From positions 1 through 64,000 of the IMG/VR virus record IMGVR_UViG_3300035703_000061: a stretch of 64,000 nucleotides of DNA; one strand, given 5' to 3'. The position numbers were made by a program, and so were the translations under genes. Positions 1 to 7,761 of this stretch are shown piece after piece. The notes under the pieces are model-generated. The model was given only the letters and a program-made list of their open reading frames with translations, did not search any database and was not told the origin of the DNA. Numbering within the stretch: position 1 is the stretch's first letter; every line of letters begins with the position of its first letter. Source of the DNA: a virus.

Positions 1-30
1 GCTCAGACGTTGTGAGATTGGGAAAATCTG

Positions 31-306
31 TCATTCCAAGGAAGCCACTGCTTTACAACCAAATCCCGAGGGTTGATATTCGCCATACATAATGACAAAC
101 ATCTTCTCAGGATTTTCAGCCTTGTTAATAAGACTGTCGCCAGGAAGCGGCCAGTCGTTGATCACCCTCACATCAGTGGGTTCTTCAAGAAATTCAGGAT
201 CGTATTTTTCAGAAATTACGCCTTCCTCCCATAGGATCTTCACTTCCGTGTCGGGATGCTCAAGAAGAAACTCTTCGCAAGCAAGTTTAAGCCGAGAAAC
301 CTTCAT
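31..306 (-). CDS. Hypothetical protein, 91 aa
   Basis: Unrecognised soluble acidic protein, rich in Glu and Asp, with no membrane segment or known motif. The ATG start at 306 lies inside the 3' end of the RHH-like gene that precedes it (20-base overlap), so the two genes are probably co-transcribed leftward. It is the leftmost complete gene; the operon may continue beyond the window edge. Confidence 0.6.
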   Translation of the reverse strand: MKVSRLKLACEEFLLEHPDTEVKILWEEGVISEKYDPEFLEEPTDVRVINDWPLPGDSLINKAENPEKMFVIMYGEYQPSGFGCKAVASLE

Positions 307-532
307 AGTCTTCGATGGGGGCAGAGGGAACAGCTTGGTCTTCTACCAAGGAGAATGCGCCATCAGAAAGAACTGCATTGCCTTCCCAGGCGGGAGTAAC
401 GCGAATGAGGCGTTCAACAGTCTCGCTGAGGCTAAGCCTTGCATCATGGGCGATGTTTTTGAGATGAGAATAGGCAGTGTCAGTGATCGTGAAGTGGCGG
501 CTTTTCTTCGGCTCGCCGTGGTCAATGGTCAT
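287..532 (-). CDS. Ribbon-helix-helix-like small protein, 81 aa
   Basis: The N-terminal half reads as a beta strand followed by two helices (residues about 10-45, 'RHFTITDTAYSHLKNI' then 'LSLSETVERLI'), the pattern of CopG/Arc ribbon-helix-helix DNA-binding proteins; the acidic C-terminus is probably disordered. The start was set at the ATG at 532, nine codons inside a longer frame, because it overlaps a tiny upstream reading frame in an ATGACCATTGA arrangement. A regulatory or DNA-binding role is inferred from the fold guess only. Confidence 0.5.
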   Translation of the reverse strand: MTIDHGEPKKSRHFTITDTAYSHLKNIAHDARLSLSETVERLIRVTPAWEGNAVLSDGAFSLVEDQAVPSAPIEDYEGFSA

Positions 533-596
533 AAAACAGAGGGGCGAGAAGATAACCAATGCTGAAACCGATGATGGCGGCCAGCAAGAACTCCAT
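522..596 (-). CDS. Possible 24-aa membrane peptide
   Basis: A very short frame (ATG at 596, stop overlapping the start of the RHH-like gene) coding for a hydrophobic peptide with one membrane-spanning stretch ('LLAAIIGFSIGYLLAPL'). The overlap and the clean hydrophobic character favour a real phage micropeptide, but length alone gives weak support and it may be only a leader to the downstream gene. Confidence 0.3.
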   Translation of the reverse strand: MEFLLAAIIGFSIGYLLAPLFYDH

Positions 597-739
597 GGTT
601 TTGCCTTGCGAGGGACATGGCCAATATAGCCGGCATGGCCAGCGCGTCAAGGCTTGAAACTAAATCTTGTGTGAAGAATTGTGAATGCGCTGCAGGAACA
701 GGATTTTGGTGCTAGAACACCCCCATCTCACCATTGCCC

Positions 740-2797
740 ATGGCTTTTTCCATTCTCGAACACCTCGCCAAACTGGAACCGAGCGACCATGCAGGCAAAT
801 ACATCTGCCCTGCATGCGGTGGCAATGATTTGTCTGTGAACGAAAAGAATGGAGCATATAACTGCTTCAATGATGACAGCCCAAAACATCGCGCAGAAAT
901 TCGTAACATTCTTGCCCCTTTAGAACGCTGGGAACGTCCCATGCGCGAAGCAAGACGCTATTCGTTCCCCTATCAAAACCGCAATCGCGAAGACGTGATC
1001 ATCGTCACGCGAGATGATAGCTCTGGGAAGAAGAGCATTTCTCAGGACTATCCCACGGCAAATAATGCCAATGGGAAGCGTTCTGAAATTGTTAAGCAAT
1101 TGCGAAAGAATGTTCTTCCATATCGTTATTACGATGCCATTGAAGCATCAGCAGCTTCAGGCCTCCCCATCTTCATTGTTGAAGGCGAACTCACTGCCGA
1201 TAGGCTTTGGGAAATTGGCCTGCCCTCTAGTACGTTTCTTGGCGGCAGCGGACAATATCGCGCCAACGGTGATTATTCCCAACTGTTTCGTGGGCAAAAA
1301 GTAGTTCTTTGTCCTGATCGTGACGAGCCTGGCGTGGCTCTCATGAAGGAAGTTGCTGCAGACAATCCAAATGCACAATGGTGCTATGCCGAACCGAGCA
1401 GCTTTGAATGGGACAATCTGCCTCAGAAAGGAGGCTATGACTTAGCTGATTGGCTAGATGATGGTGCAGATCAAGATGCCATTCTTTCTTCCATTGTTTC
1501 AAAGGACCGTCATGAAGGCAAAGATGGGCTTCCTTCATACGAGGAAATCATTGGCACATTCGAGCGCATGGTTGGTCTCTACAACAATGATGCTCGCATT
1601 GCCTATGAAGCTCGCCAGTGGATGGACGCGCATGGCGTCAAGCTAAATTCACAAGAAATTGACAAGCTGCTTTCTGAAGCGCGTGGTCGCGTGCATGGTA
1701 AAGAGGAAATGGAAATCCTCGATGCAAAAGCCATTGCACAGTCTGAAGACTCAAGGAAGTGGACCATCGCTGGCATTCTTCCTGAAAGTAGCGTAATGCT
1801 GCTTGCTGCAGCCCCTGGTAGCGGCAAGAGCACTATTGTTTACAACTGGGCTCTGCACGTTGCCACTGGCAAAGATTGGAGCAATCGTCGTTGCAAGAAA
1901 GGGAAAGTGCTCATCATTCAATGCGACGAGCCTGTTGTTGATGCTGCAGAAAAGCTGCAAATCATTGGCTACGACGATGACGCCCTAGGAAATGGTCAAA
2001 TTGATTTCATTGATCGCTGGCGATTTAGCAACATTCCCCAGCTCCTTTCTTACGTGCAGCGCCATCAGCCACAACTCATCATGATTGATAGTCTCACTTC
2101 ATGCTTAGCCGGCATGGACGTAGACCTTATTCGCTCTGATGCTGGCAACTGTATTTATGAACTGCGCGACATTGCCAATCAATACGGTTGCTCAATTGTC
2201 ATCCTTCACCACTTGAACAAAAGTGGTGGCATTCGTGACAGCTCCAGCTTTGAAGCCAACGTTAGTGAAGTGGTCAAGCTTTATCGCACTGATAATAATC
2301 CTGACTCAACGCAGTTCATGATGGAATGGACGAAAAGCAGGAGTGGCTTGGCTGGTAAGCATTTCATGCAGCGTGATCCTGCCACTTATGGATGGTATTA
2401 CAAGGGTCCTGCAGTGGGTGGCAATGAAAGCATGGACAATCTTATTAACATGCTCAATTCCCGCAAGCACGAACGCTTTGACAGGAAAGGTGCTGCTCAC
2501 GCTGCTGGAGCATGGGACGATGTGAGCATCGGACGCCTGTTGGAAGTGGCGCGTCGTCAAGGTTTGATTGACACCAGCTTCATTGTTGGTCCCAATGGCG
2601 AGCGCACCAGGATGTATCAAAGCTGGGCCTATGAAGCTCCTGACATTGATTTTCAGGCAACGCCAACTTTCACGGAAGTTGAAAATCAGGCAGGCGATGA
2701 AAGTCTCGCCCCTATTCCAGTAGCGGCTGAGGATTTTGTACCATGTCAAGCCAATGAAAGTCTTCCTTTGCAGGAAGACAATGACGATTGGTTCTGA
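740..2797 (+). CDS. Primase-helicase (zinc ribbon + TOPRIM + RecA-like ATPase)
   Basis: Replicative enzyme that should make RNA primers and unwind DNA at the phage fork. From the ATG at 740 (a TTG lies two codons upstream) it has 685 residues. Domains in order: a zinc ribbon (C23, C26, C42, H50); a TOPRIM primase core with E148 ('VEGEL') and the D193-R-D195 pair; a linker; and a RecA/RepA-type ATPase with Walker A 'APGSGKST' (K363) and Walker B 'LIMIDSL' (D450). The order matches T7 gp4-like bifunctional proteins, but the ATPase motifs resemble the RepA/KaiC branch more than hexameric DnaB, so helicase activity is inferred. The gene stands alone, divergent from the small minus-strand genes to its left. 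It is the only replication enzyme in the window; no DNA polymerase is seen. Confidence 0.88.
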   Translation: MAFSILEHLAKLEPSDHAGKYICPACGGNDLSVNEKNGAYNCFNDDSPKHRAEIRNILAPLERWERPMREARRYSFPYQNRNREDVIIVTRDDSSGKKSISQDYPTANNANGKRSEIVKQLRKNVLPYRYYDAIEASAASGLPIFIVEGELTADRLWEIGLPSSTFLGGSGQYRANGDYSQLFRGQKVVLCPDRDEPGVALMKEVAADNPNAQWCYAEPSSFEWDNLPQKGGYDLADWLDDGADQDAILSSIVSKDRHEGKDGLPSYEEIIGTFERMVGLYNNDARIAYEARQWMDAHGVKLNSQEIDKLLSEARGRVHGKEEMEILDAKAIAQSEDSRKWTIAGILPESSVMLLAAAPGSGKSTIVYNWALHVATGKDWSNRRCKKGKVLIIQCDEPVVDAAEKLQIIGYDDDALGNGQIDFIDRWRFSNIPQLLSYVQRHQPQLIMIDSLTSCLAGMDVDLIRSDAGNCIYELRDIANQYGCSIVILHHLNKSGGIRDSSSFEANVSEVVKLYRTDNNPDSTQFMMEWTKSRSGLAGKHFMQRDPATYGWYYKGPAVGGNESMDNLINMLNSRKHERFDRKGAAHAAGAWDDVSIGRLLEVARRQGLIDTSFIVGPNGERTRMYQSWAYEAPDIDFQATPTFTEVENQAGDESLAPIPVAAEDFVPCQANESLPLQEDNDDWF

Positions 2798-2813
2798 CTG
2801 TCTCGCAATAGGA

Positions 2814-2836
2814 GGGAGGCTTTAGCGCGGCCTCCC
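2814..2836 (+). other. GC-rich hairpin after primase-helicase
   Basis: GGGAGGC and GCCTCCC separated by nine bases, 17 bases after the primase-helicase stop. There is no U-run, so it is more likely an RNA 3'-end stabiliser or an operator than a terminator. Confidence 0.4.
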
Positions 2837-2909
2837 CGCTGCCTACCGTAGCGAGCAGCTTTTTCAATCATAAAGCTTTTTCAAGGTTCTTAAAATTTGT
2901 GAAGAATGA

Positions 2910-2931
2910 AAAGGGGCCATCAGGCCCCTTT
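2910..2931. terminator. Bidirectional terminator
   Basis: Nine-base perfect stem (AAAGGGGCC / GGCCCCTTT) with an ATCA tetraloop, placed between the 3' ends of convergent genes. A/T flanks on both sides allow it to stop transcription from either strand. Confidence 0.8.
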
Positions 2932-2939
2932 GCTTTGCC

Positions 2940-3098
2940 TTATTTGCGTTTGCCTTTAAAACGCTGAGCGTCTATGAGCTTTTGAAATTCCTGTTCTTCT
3001 TTGCCTTTGCCGTAAAGCCAAGCTTTAGTGCTCTGACCAGGCTTGGGACCATTCTGTGGCAGCTTGACGATTTTGTAATCCTTGAATTCGTCGTTCAT
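2940..3098 (-). CDS. Hypothetical small protein, 52 aa
   Basis: Short lysine- and glutamate-rich protein beginning 'MNDEFKDYKIVKLPQNG' and ending in a basic tail. ATG at 3098, TAA at 2940, immediately before the bidirectional terminator. Codon use and charge pattern look like a real phage protein; no family is recognised. It overlaps the upstream minus-strand gene by 74 bases in another frame. Confidence 0.5.
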   Translation of the reverse strand: MNDEFKDYKIVKLPQNGPKPGQSTKAWLYGKGKEEQEFQKLIDAQRFKGKRK

Positions 3099-3243
3099 AG
3101 TTCAGTTGGCGACAGAGGGGGCAATGCAGTTGTGGAATGAGATGAGGATCGCTGTACTTGTGTTTGACCAGCCATTCGGTGATGGCGTCCTTGTCCATGG
3201 GGAAAAGGAGAGGCAGTGTCATCATGCCGCCGATCAACGCCAT
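3025..3243 (-). CDS. Hypothetical small protein with CxxC, 72 aa
   Basis: The reading frame from ATG 3243 gives a sensible globular sequence with 'DKDAITEWLVKH' and a single CPLC pair that could bind metal in a dimer. The frame is open back to a GTG at 3321, so the start is uncertain. Its C-terminal third overlaps the 52-aa gene downstream, and one of the two may not be translated. Function unknown. Confidence 0.4.
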   Translation of the reverse strand: MALIGGMMTLPLLFPMDKDAITEWLVKHKYSDPHLIPQLHCPLCRQLNYERRIQGLQNRQAATEWSQAWSEH

Positions 3244-3381
3244 CCCTGCTTGCCTTGTGCCAGCGCAAAAAGCTGCACAAATCTGCTTGATTTTGCAATA
3301 AACTCCCTTTACCCTCACCACTGGTCTAGCCAGTTAAACCCATCACAGCGATGGCTCCTTAACTTGCAGGCATGGCCAGCC

Positions 3382-3416
3382 AGAGCAAGCGTAGCCCCCA
3401 AGGGCGAAGCGCTTCG
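3382..3416. repeat. Dispersed repeat, copy A
   Basis: Contains AGCCCCCAAGGGCGAAGCG. Read on the minus strand this is the same core (CGCTTCGCCCTTGGGGGCT) found at three other places in the window. It lies in a gene-free stretch and resembles the small G/C-rich palindromic repeats of cyanobacterial chromosomes. Confidence 0.6.
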
Positions 3417-3480
3417 ATCATCAGGCCAAGATTCCCTAAAAAGAATAGGCCAAACGAGACCTCAAGCCTCCGCAATGCCG

Positions 3481-3523
3481 CTCAAGCCAGAGTGGAGCCC
3501 CCAAGGGCGGAACGTTCCAGACG
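3481..3523. repeat. Dispersed repeat, copy B
   Basis: Contains CTCAAGCCAGAGTGGAGCC followed by CCCAAGGGCGGAACGTTCC. On the minus strand this aligns with copies C and D at 16.4-16.6 kb, including the 'GCTTGAG' end. The stretch 3244-3587 otherwise holds only a 70-codon basic frame that I do not call, because these repeats make up much of it. Confidence 0.6.
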
Positions 3524-3587
3524 AAAGGCAAACAAGCCTTCAAACAAAAAGAACGTTACTAACATTGCAAAGGAATCTTCCTAAACA

Positions 3588-3824
3588 ATGCTTCTCCCGC
3601 CTAAGCCAGTAGATAAGCTTCCATTGCTGGAGCACAATGGGGCAGAAATTCTGCCTATTGTTCATCACGGTTTTTCTAAGCCAAGCAAAGGGCCGCAACC
3701 AGCGGCCCGTACGCTTTATGGAGCCCGTGATAGCAATGGCGAACGCCATTGGCGAGGAAGCCTGCATGAAATCCAACAATTGATTGATAGTGGTTTCGCA
3801 GTGCAGGAGCAAATCAATGCGTGA
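3588..3824 (+). CDS. Hypothetical protein, 78 aa
   Basis: Small basic protein with a proline-rich N-terminus and a C-terminal helix ('SLHEIQQLIDSGFAV'). ATG at 3588. The next gene starts eight bases before its stop, so they form a translational pair. It begins a rightward operon of small genes running to about 6.4 kb. No family recognised. Confidence 0.6.
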   Translation: MLLPPKPVDKLPLLEHNGAEILPIVHHGFSKPSKGPQPAARTLYGARDSNGERHWRGSLHEIQQLIDSGFAVQEQINA

Positions 3825-4032
3825 ATTTTGCACCAATCCAAAAGATTGCATGGCTCTTGCTTACGAGCGTGAAGCTGAGCATGAAATGGACGCTCGTGGA
3901 CTAGATGCTGCCTATGCAGAAATTGTCGATAGCTTCCACAAAGAAATGGAAGAATTCGTCCGCAAGTATTGCCCGAAAAAGCTAAATGAATTCGATGACT
4001 TACTAGAAAAAGCTTTCTGGCAGTATCATTGA
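3817..4032 (+). CDS. Hypothetical helical protein, 71 aa
   Basis: Highly charged helical protein ('YEREAEHEMDARGLDAAYAE') with four cysteines. ATG 3817 was preferred over an upstream in-frame GTG/ATT region because it overlaps the previous stop by eight bases, as is common for this phage. Function unknown. Confidence 0.6.
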   Translation: MREFCTNPKDCMALAYEREAEHEMDARGLDAAYAEIVDSFHKEMEEFVRKYCPKKLNEFDDLLEKAFWQYH

Positions 4033-4035
4033 ACC

Positions 4036-4209
4036 ATGGTTAAATCAGGCGGCGATCTTCAACGTCTTATTGACGATGCCATTCGTCGCCATGAAATCAG
4101 AGTGGCAATAACGAGCGGCGCTTTAGGCGCCGCTCTTCTGCTAGGAACGTTTCACGCAATTGCATTGCTTCGTCATGAATTACACTCCCTCGCCATTGTC
4201 GCAAGCTGA
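4036..4209 (+). CDS. Small membrane protein, 57 aa
   Basis: Follows the preceding gene by three bases. A charged N-terminus (residues 1-22) is followed by one membrane segment ('ITSGALGAALLLGTFHAIAL') and a short tail, an N-in/C-out layout. It overlaps the next gene by 35 bases. Holin, antiholin and host-membrane roles are all possible; nothing in the sequence separates them. Confidence 0.5.
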   Translation: MVKSGGDLQRLIDDAIRRHEIRVAITSGALGAALLLGTFHAIALLRHELHSLAIVAS

Positions 4210-4345
4210 ATGGGAAGAGCTTTGCATGTTGAAACGAGCCATTGATGATGCTCCGGCCACTGTCGTGGCCTCGCGCATGGAGCGCTTCACAGAATTATTT
4301 GTTCGTACTCTCCATGGAAAGGGAGATACAATGAGGGGCTCATAG
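4175..4345 (+). CDS. Hypothetical protein, 56 aa
   Basis: ATG at 4175 inside the 3' end of the membrane-protein gene; a TTG five codons earlier is the alternative. Helical, with 'SQAEWEELCMLKRAIDD'. No known family. Its stop is 42 bases before the HTH/TerS-like gene. Confidence 0.5.
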   Translation: MNYTPSPLSQAEWEELCMLKRAIDDAPATVVASRMERFTELFVRTLHGKGDTMRGS

Positions 4346-4387
4346 CCAAAAGCTTCGCTTACAATGCGAGAAGCAAAATAATAAAGA

Positions 4388-5143
4388 ATGCCTCGTCCTG
4401 AGATTGAGTTTGCTACGCCTGAAGAAGAAGAAGCTTATGCAAGAAATGCTTTAGCGAAGGCGGGAGTACCAATCACGCAATATGAAGCCATTCGAGAACA
4501 CAAATCACATGGCGGCAACCGTGGTGCCGGCATTTATACCAAAGAAATGCTTGGCGTTAGGCGATGGATGGTGCAAGAGCTTCTCGCCGCAAAAATGAGC
4601 AATCGTCAGATTGCGAATGTTCTAAAACTAAGCAAAGAAACAGTTAATGGTGATCGCCACTTCAATAGGGATCTCTATACGCAAGAAATTCTAAAGAATC
4701 AAGATACGCACAGAGCGCGTCTCTTAAAAGAACAAATGGAGCTAAAAGACTTAGCTCTTCGTAGCTTTGAAACCAGTAAGCGCAAGAAAACAGTGACCAT
4801 CATGGACGGAGGTGCCGATGGTGGGAAGGAGATGGTGAAGATCGAAGAAAGCGCTGGCGACGCATCGTTCCTTAACGTGGCCAAGAACTCCTTGGTGGAG
4901 CAAGCGAAACTGCTTGGTCTCAATGAAATTAAGCAAGTGGAGAACCAGGACACGTCCTACAGGAAGTTCCTGAAAGATTTGTCTTCCACTATTGAAAAAG
5001 AGAAGGAAGCCAAGGCTACGGAAGAGCGCAGGGGCAATTCTCTGCTTGCGTCCGCTGAGACCATTAGTTTCGATGCGGAGCCAGAAAATGAGCCACTTCC
5101 TGACGCCATGCCTTTACAAACAATTAACGAAGACGACTATTGA
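4388..5143 (+). CDS. HTH protein, candidate small terminase subunit
   Basis: 251 residues. A helix-turn-helix lies at about residues 60-95 ('MSNRQIANVLKLSKETVN'), followed by a long charged helical region and an acidic C-terminal tail. That order (N-terminal HTH, central coiled oligomerisation region, acidic tail) fits phage small terminase subunits, which bind the packaging site and recruit the large subunit. The large subunit is 17 kb away on the other strand, so the assignment is not supported by context. A transcriptional regulator is the other possibility. A perfect hairpin follows two bases after the stop. Confidence 0.5.
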   Translation: MPRPEIEFATPEEEEAYARNALAKAGVPITQYEAIREHKSHGGNRGAGIYTKEMLGVRRWMVQELLAAKMSNRQIANVLKLSKETVNGDRHFNRDLYTQEILKNQDTHRARLLKEQMELKDLALRSFETSKRKKTVTIMDGGADGGKEMVKIEESAGDASFLNVAKNSLVEQAKLLGLNEIKQVENQDTSYRKFLKDLSSTIEKEKEAKATEERRGNSLLASAETISFDAEPENEPLPDAMPLQTINEDDY

Positions 5144-5144
5144 C

Positions 5145-5166
5145 AATGGTCCCTTGCGGGACCATT
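5145..5166. other. Perfect 9-bp hairpin
   Basis: AATGGTCCC and GGGACCATT around a TTGC loop, directly after the HTH/TerS-like stop and before the TTG-started next gene. It lacks a U-run, so attenuation or mRNA stability is more likely than simple termination. Confidence 0.5.
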
Positions 5167-5191
5167 ATGAGCCCATCTCCTCTTCCTTCTA

Positions 5192-5617
5192 TTGGACGCT
5201 TTCGATTCCGTTGATCAGTTTCTCCGCCAGGCAGTAGCTGCCAAGGACGGCAAGCGGCATGCCATTGGCGCTTCACTTTCGCCTCATCTGCAAGACAATG
5301 GCACCGTAGGCGTTCCTCCCAAACTGGCTGGCACCATTGAAGCCATGCTGCAGAAGCATGGTGATGAAGCCTACCGGCAAATTGCGCTGTTCTGCCTGGG
5401 TAAATGGTTTGAACTTCACATTGGCATGTTCGAGGAGCTGATTAGCGAGGAGCCCAGCATGGCCTGTAGCTGCCTAATGGACTCCACTCGCATTGCAGAC
5501 TCCCTCCATCTCCTGTCGGAAATCAATAGCATTGGAGGCGACGGCGGATGGCGCACAATGCTTGAGGAAACGCTCAGTCAGCACATTCTTGAAGAGCTTG
5601 AGGAGGAACGTTGGTAA
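5192..5617 (+). CDS. Hypothetical protein, 141 aa
   Basis: The open frame begins only at a TTG at 5192, because an in-frame stop at 5168-5170 excludes earlier starts. Helical, acidic and soluble, with a cysteine pair ('MACSCLMDS') in the middle and a Glu-rich C-terminus. The next gene starts on the last base of its TAA. No family recognised. Confidence 0.6.
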   Translation: MDAFDSVDQFLRQAVAAKDGKRHAIGASLSPHLQDNGTVGVPPKLAGTIEAMLQKHGDEAYRQIALFCLGKWFELHIGMFEELISEEPSMACSCLMDSTRIADSLHLLSEINSIGGDGGWRTMLEETLSQHILEELEEERW

Positions 5618-5787
5618 TGGCTTCCACTTGTCGCACTTTTCTCATCACTACTTATGAAGGGAAGAAAATCGCCCTCGGGGCGATTTCCGCAAAACAAGCT
5701 GAACACTTTATGCTTGCAATGCGTCCTGACGTGAAGATTGCAATGATTGAGGAAATCCCTCCACTTCCTGAAAATCCTAGACTTTGA
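5617..5787 (+). CDS. Hypothetical small protein, 56 aa
   Basis: Begins in a TAATG overlap with the preceding gene. It reads as a small beta-beta-alpha-beta domain ('TFLITTYEGKKIALGAISA') with a proline-rich end. No known family. Its stop overlaps a possible TTG start of the next frame (TTGA). Confidence 0.5.
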   Translation: MASTCRTFLITTYEGKKIALGAISAKQAEHFMLAMRPDVKIAMIEEIPPLPENPRL

Positions 5788-5954
5788 ACTTTTCCTTTCA
5801 TTGCACTGACGCCACTGGCCACCTTCGTGTTGGAGCATTTTATTTCCAATGGAGAAACACTTTTATCCTTGGCACTATGTACGACGGCTTTGGTGAAAGC
5901 CTTTTAATTGTTGGCCCTCAACCTTTCCGTTTCGGACATTACCGTTTCGTTTAA
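5784..5954 (+). CDS. Hypothetical small aromatic protein, 56 aa
   Basis: Frame starting with TTG in a TTGA overlap with the stop of the previous gene. It is unusually rich in Phe, Tyr and Trp ('VGAFYFQWRNTFILGTMYD') and looks like a small beta-sheet protein. The non-ATG start lowers confidence, but the frame fills an otherwise empty slot between two tightly packed genes. Confidence 0.4.
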   Translation: MNFSFHCTDATGHLRVGAFYFQWRNTFILGTMYDGFGESLLIVGPQPFRFGHYRFV

Positions 5955-5956
5955 TT

Positions 5957-6379
5957 ATGGACCTTCAGCTCTCTTTTATGGAAGAGCATTCTCTTTCTCG
6001 CATGGTTCACATTTGTATTCCTCCGCAATTGCAAGAAGAAGCACGAGCCTTGGCCATGGAAAATCCTCCCATTCATCCTGCATGGCGAAAGGCTCAAGCC
6101 AGAGGAAAGCATTTCGTGATTGCCACTAATGAGCTTGACGACATCACAGAGCTTGCAGACTTTGCTCGCACCAACATTGAAGAGCCTGAAGGGCCAATGA
6201 GCAAGCCAAAGCGCCAGGCCTATCAAATTCTGTTGGACAGGGCATTCAGGCATGCAGAGCTGGAGCCTATGGGTTCCTGCCATGCCATTGCTACCAAATG
6301 GCGAGACAAGCCTTTGCCGATCACCAAGAACCTGAGCATCGCCACTCAGGCCTTGCGTAAGCCATCGCGGGCTTTATGA
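5957..6379 (+). CDS. Hypothetical protein, 140 aa
   Basis: ATG two bases after the previous stop. Soluble, mixed-charge protein with no motif that I recognise. It is the last gene of this rightward operon; a strong terminator follows. Confidence 0.6.
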   Translation: MDLQLSFMEEHSLSRMVHICIPPQLQEEARALAMENPPIHPAWRKAQARGKHFVIATNELDDITELADFARTNIEEPEGPMSKPKRQAYQILLDRAFRHAELEPMGSCHAIATKWRDKPLPITKNLSIATQALRKPSRAL

Positions 6380-6401
6380 ACAAATGTTACAGCATCAGAA
6401 C

Positions 6402-6424
6402 GCCCCCCTTGATGGGGGCCTTTT
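6402..6424 (+). terminator. Rho-independent terminator
   Basis: GCCCCC/GGGGGC stem followed by CTTTTTAATGG. It is one of several terminators here whose U-run merges into an AATG. Confidence 0.8.
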
Positions 6425-6436
6425 TAATGGCACACT

Positions 6437-6814
6437 ATGCACATGCGACGGCGAACGTCGCTAGTCCTCTGCTTTACCATCGTGACCGTTTCGTTCAACC
6501 ACACGCTTCAAGACCAGCCCATCTGTGCCTTCAAGGATGGAGAATTGGCAATGTTTTTCGGCCAGCCCATGGTAACGCGCAGTTTCTCTATGGCAGATCT
6601 GCAGGAATACATTTGCACCATTGAAAAGGCCATTGATGAAGAGCCTAATCTTGTGCAGCAGATGGCTCTTAACCGCATTCGATGCGCCTTTGTTGTGAGC
6701 CTAGAAATGCTTAAAGAGAATCACGAAGAGCTTTGCAATGAAGCCCCCACTGGCGCTGATTTTGAAGAATATCTCATGAACTACAACAATGCAATTAAAG
6801 GAGGCAAGCTGTGA
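6437..6814 (+). CDS. Hypothetical protein, 125 aa
   Basis: First gene after a terminator. A hydrophobic N-terminal stretch ('TSLVLCFTIVTVSF') could be a beta sheet or a weak signal; the rest is helical and acidic. ATG at 6437, with a second in-frame ATG two codons later. The next gene's GTG overlaps its TGA. Confidence 0.55.
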   Translation: MHMRRRTSLVLCFTIVTVSFNHTLQDQPICAFKDGELAMFFGQPMVTRSFSMADLQEYICTIEKAIDEEPNLVQQMALNRIRCAFVVSLEMLKENHEELCNEAPTGADFEEYLMNYNNAIKGGKL

Positions 6815-6990
6815 CATCTACTCCCAAAGATAGGCTCACTGACGCTATTTTTGAATACTTTGATAATGACAATGGTGACCAGCTCATTAAAGATCTCGCG
6901 GAATTATTGGCGCAAGATCGGGATCATCATCTTAGGAAATTTCGCGCTCTCGCTCATGCCTACGAACAACTCTTTGGCCAGTCATTCTGA
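6811..6990 (+). CDS. Hypothetical acidic small protein, 59 aa
   Basis: GTG start overlapping the previous stop (GTGA). Asp-rich helical sequence ('DRLTDAIFEYFDNDNGDQL'). Overlaps the following gene by 35 bases. Function unknown. Confidence 0.5.
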   Translation: MTSTPKDRLTDAIFEYFDNDNGDQLIKDLAELLAQDRDHHLRKFRALAHAYEQLFGQSF

Positions 6991-7126
6991 GCCTTTTGAT
7001 TATGACCATGATAAGCGAACAGTGATGCAGCTTGCAACGGCTAAGCTTGAGCGGAGGCTCCAGTATTGGCGCGAGAAAGAGCAGGAGGAAATCCTCAAGC
7101 GCTATCGTCTCATCACTTCTATTTAA
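6956..7126 (+). CDS. Hypothetical helical protein, 56 aa
   Basis: ATG at 6956 chosen because upstream codons of this frame lie inside the previous gene and look non-coding. The C-terminal half is a long charged helix ('TAKLERRLQYWREKEQEE'). Function unknown. Confidence 0.5.
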   Translation: MPTNNSLASHSEPFDYDHDKRTVMQLATAKLERRLQYWREKEQEEILKRYRLITSI

Positions 7127-7159
7127 CTCAGTGCCAAGTTCTACACACTTCTCTTTCTC

Positions 7160-7489
7160 ATGACTGACAACAACCATCCGATTACTCCGCCACCTGAGCT
7201 GGTGCGACAATGGTGGGATGGCACTCACGGTGCCTTCTACGAGTTTGAAGCAGTCGTCACTCAAGCCGCCCGCTGGGGCGCTGACCAGGAGTTGGATGCG
7301 TGCTGTGACCATTTGAAACGCTCATGGTCTCCAACCGTCACTATTGACAACCTCCGCGCCGCCAGGCGCCCCAAGCCGCCAAATTTGAAAGAGCTGGCGC
7401 TGGAAGCTTTGAATAAAATTGAGGACAACAAAGCAACTTACCTTGACTCTTCTATTGTCCGCCGTGCACTGGAGCAACTCAATGATTGA
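7160..7489 (+). CDS. Cyanobacterial/cyanophage 'ITPPPELV' family protein, 109 aa
   Basis: Begins 'MTDNNHPITPPPELVRQW' and carries 'AARWGADQELDACCDHL', a signature I know from many small hypothetical proteins of Synechococcus and its phages. The C-terminus resembles the 'ALRAA' helix region of its neighbours. Function is unknown for the whole family. It supports a cyanobacterial host and is the first of three related small genes in tandem. Confidence 0.65.
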   Translation: MTDNNHPITPPPELVRQWWDGTHGAFYEFEAVVTQAARWGADQELDACCDHLKRSWSPTVTIDNLRAARRPKPPNLKELALEALNKIEDNKATYLDSSIVRRALEQLND

Positions 7490-7506
7490 CAACAACCATC
7501 CGATCA

Positions 7507-7761
7507 ATGTCTGATCAACTAATGACTAAACAACTTTCACCCGCTGCTCAATCCGTCCTTGATGCTTTCTTTGCCGGCGATTGGCAAGATGAACCACTGC
7601 ACTCAAACCTCGCCGCCGCTCTTCGTGCTGCTGCGGATCAAGTGGTGCCAAGAACTCCGCCACCTAAGTTTGCTCCTCATTACGAAGAGGGTATTTGGGA
7701 CGGTAAAGATGACGCTAGGAGCCAGCTCCTAGCTATTGCCTCCGAACTGGAAGCCCAGTAG
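7507..7761 (+). CDS. Hypothetical protein, 84 aa (first copy of a tandem pair)
   Basis: ATG at 7507. Conserved core 'LSPAAQSVLDAFF', 'LAAALRAAADQVVP' and a C-terminal 'IWDGKDDARSQLLAIASELE'. The same order of motifs follows directly downstream in a broken second copy, in the same frame after the TAG. Function unknown. Confidence 0.6.
   Translation: MSDQLMTKQLSPAAQSVLDAFFAGDWQDEPLHSNLAAALRAAADQVVPRTPPPKFAPHYEEGIWDGKDDARSQLLAIASELEAQ

Noticed and set aside
734-739. TTG start for the primase-helicase
   Set aside because: An ATG two codons downstream is the normal choice and no feature favours TTG.
3372-3584. 70-codon basic open frame on the plus strand
   Set aside because: Most of it lies over repeat copies A and B; the Lys/Arg/Ser-rich composition comes from the repeat DNA rather than from protein constraint.
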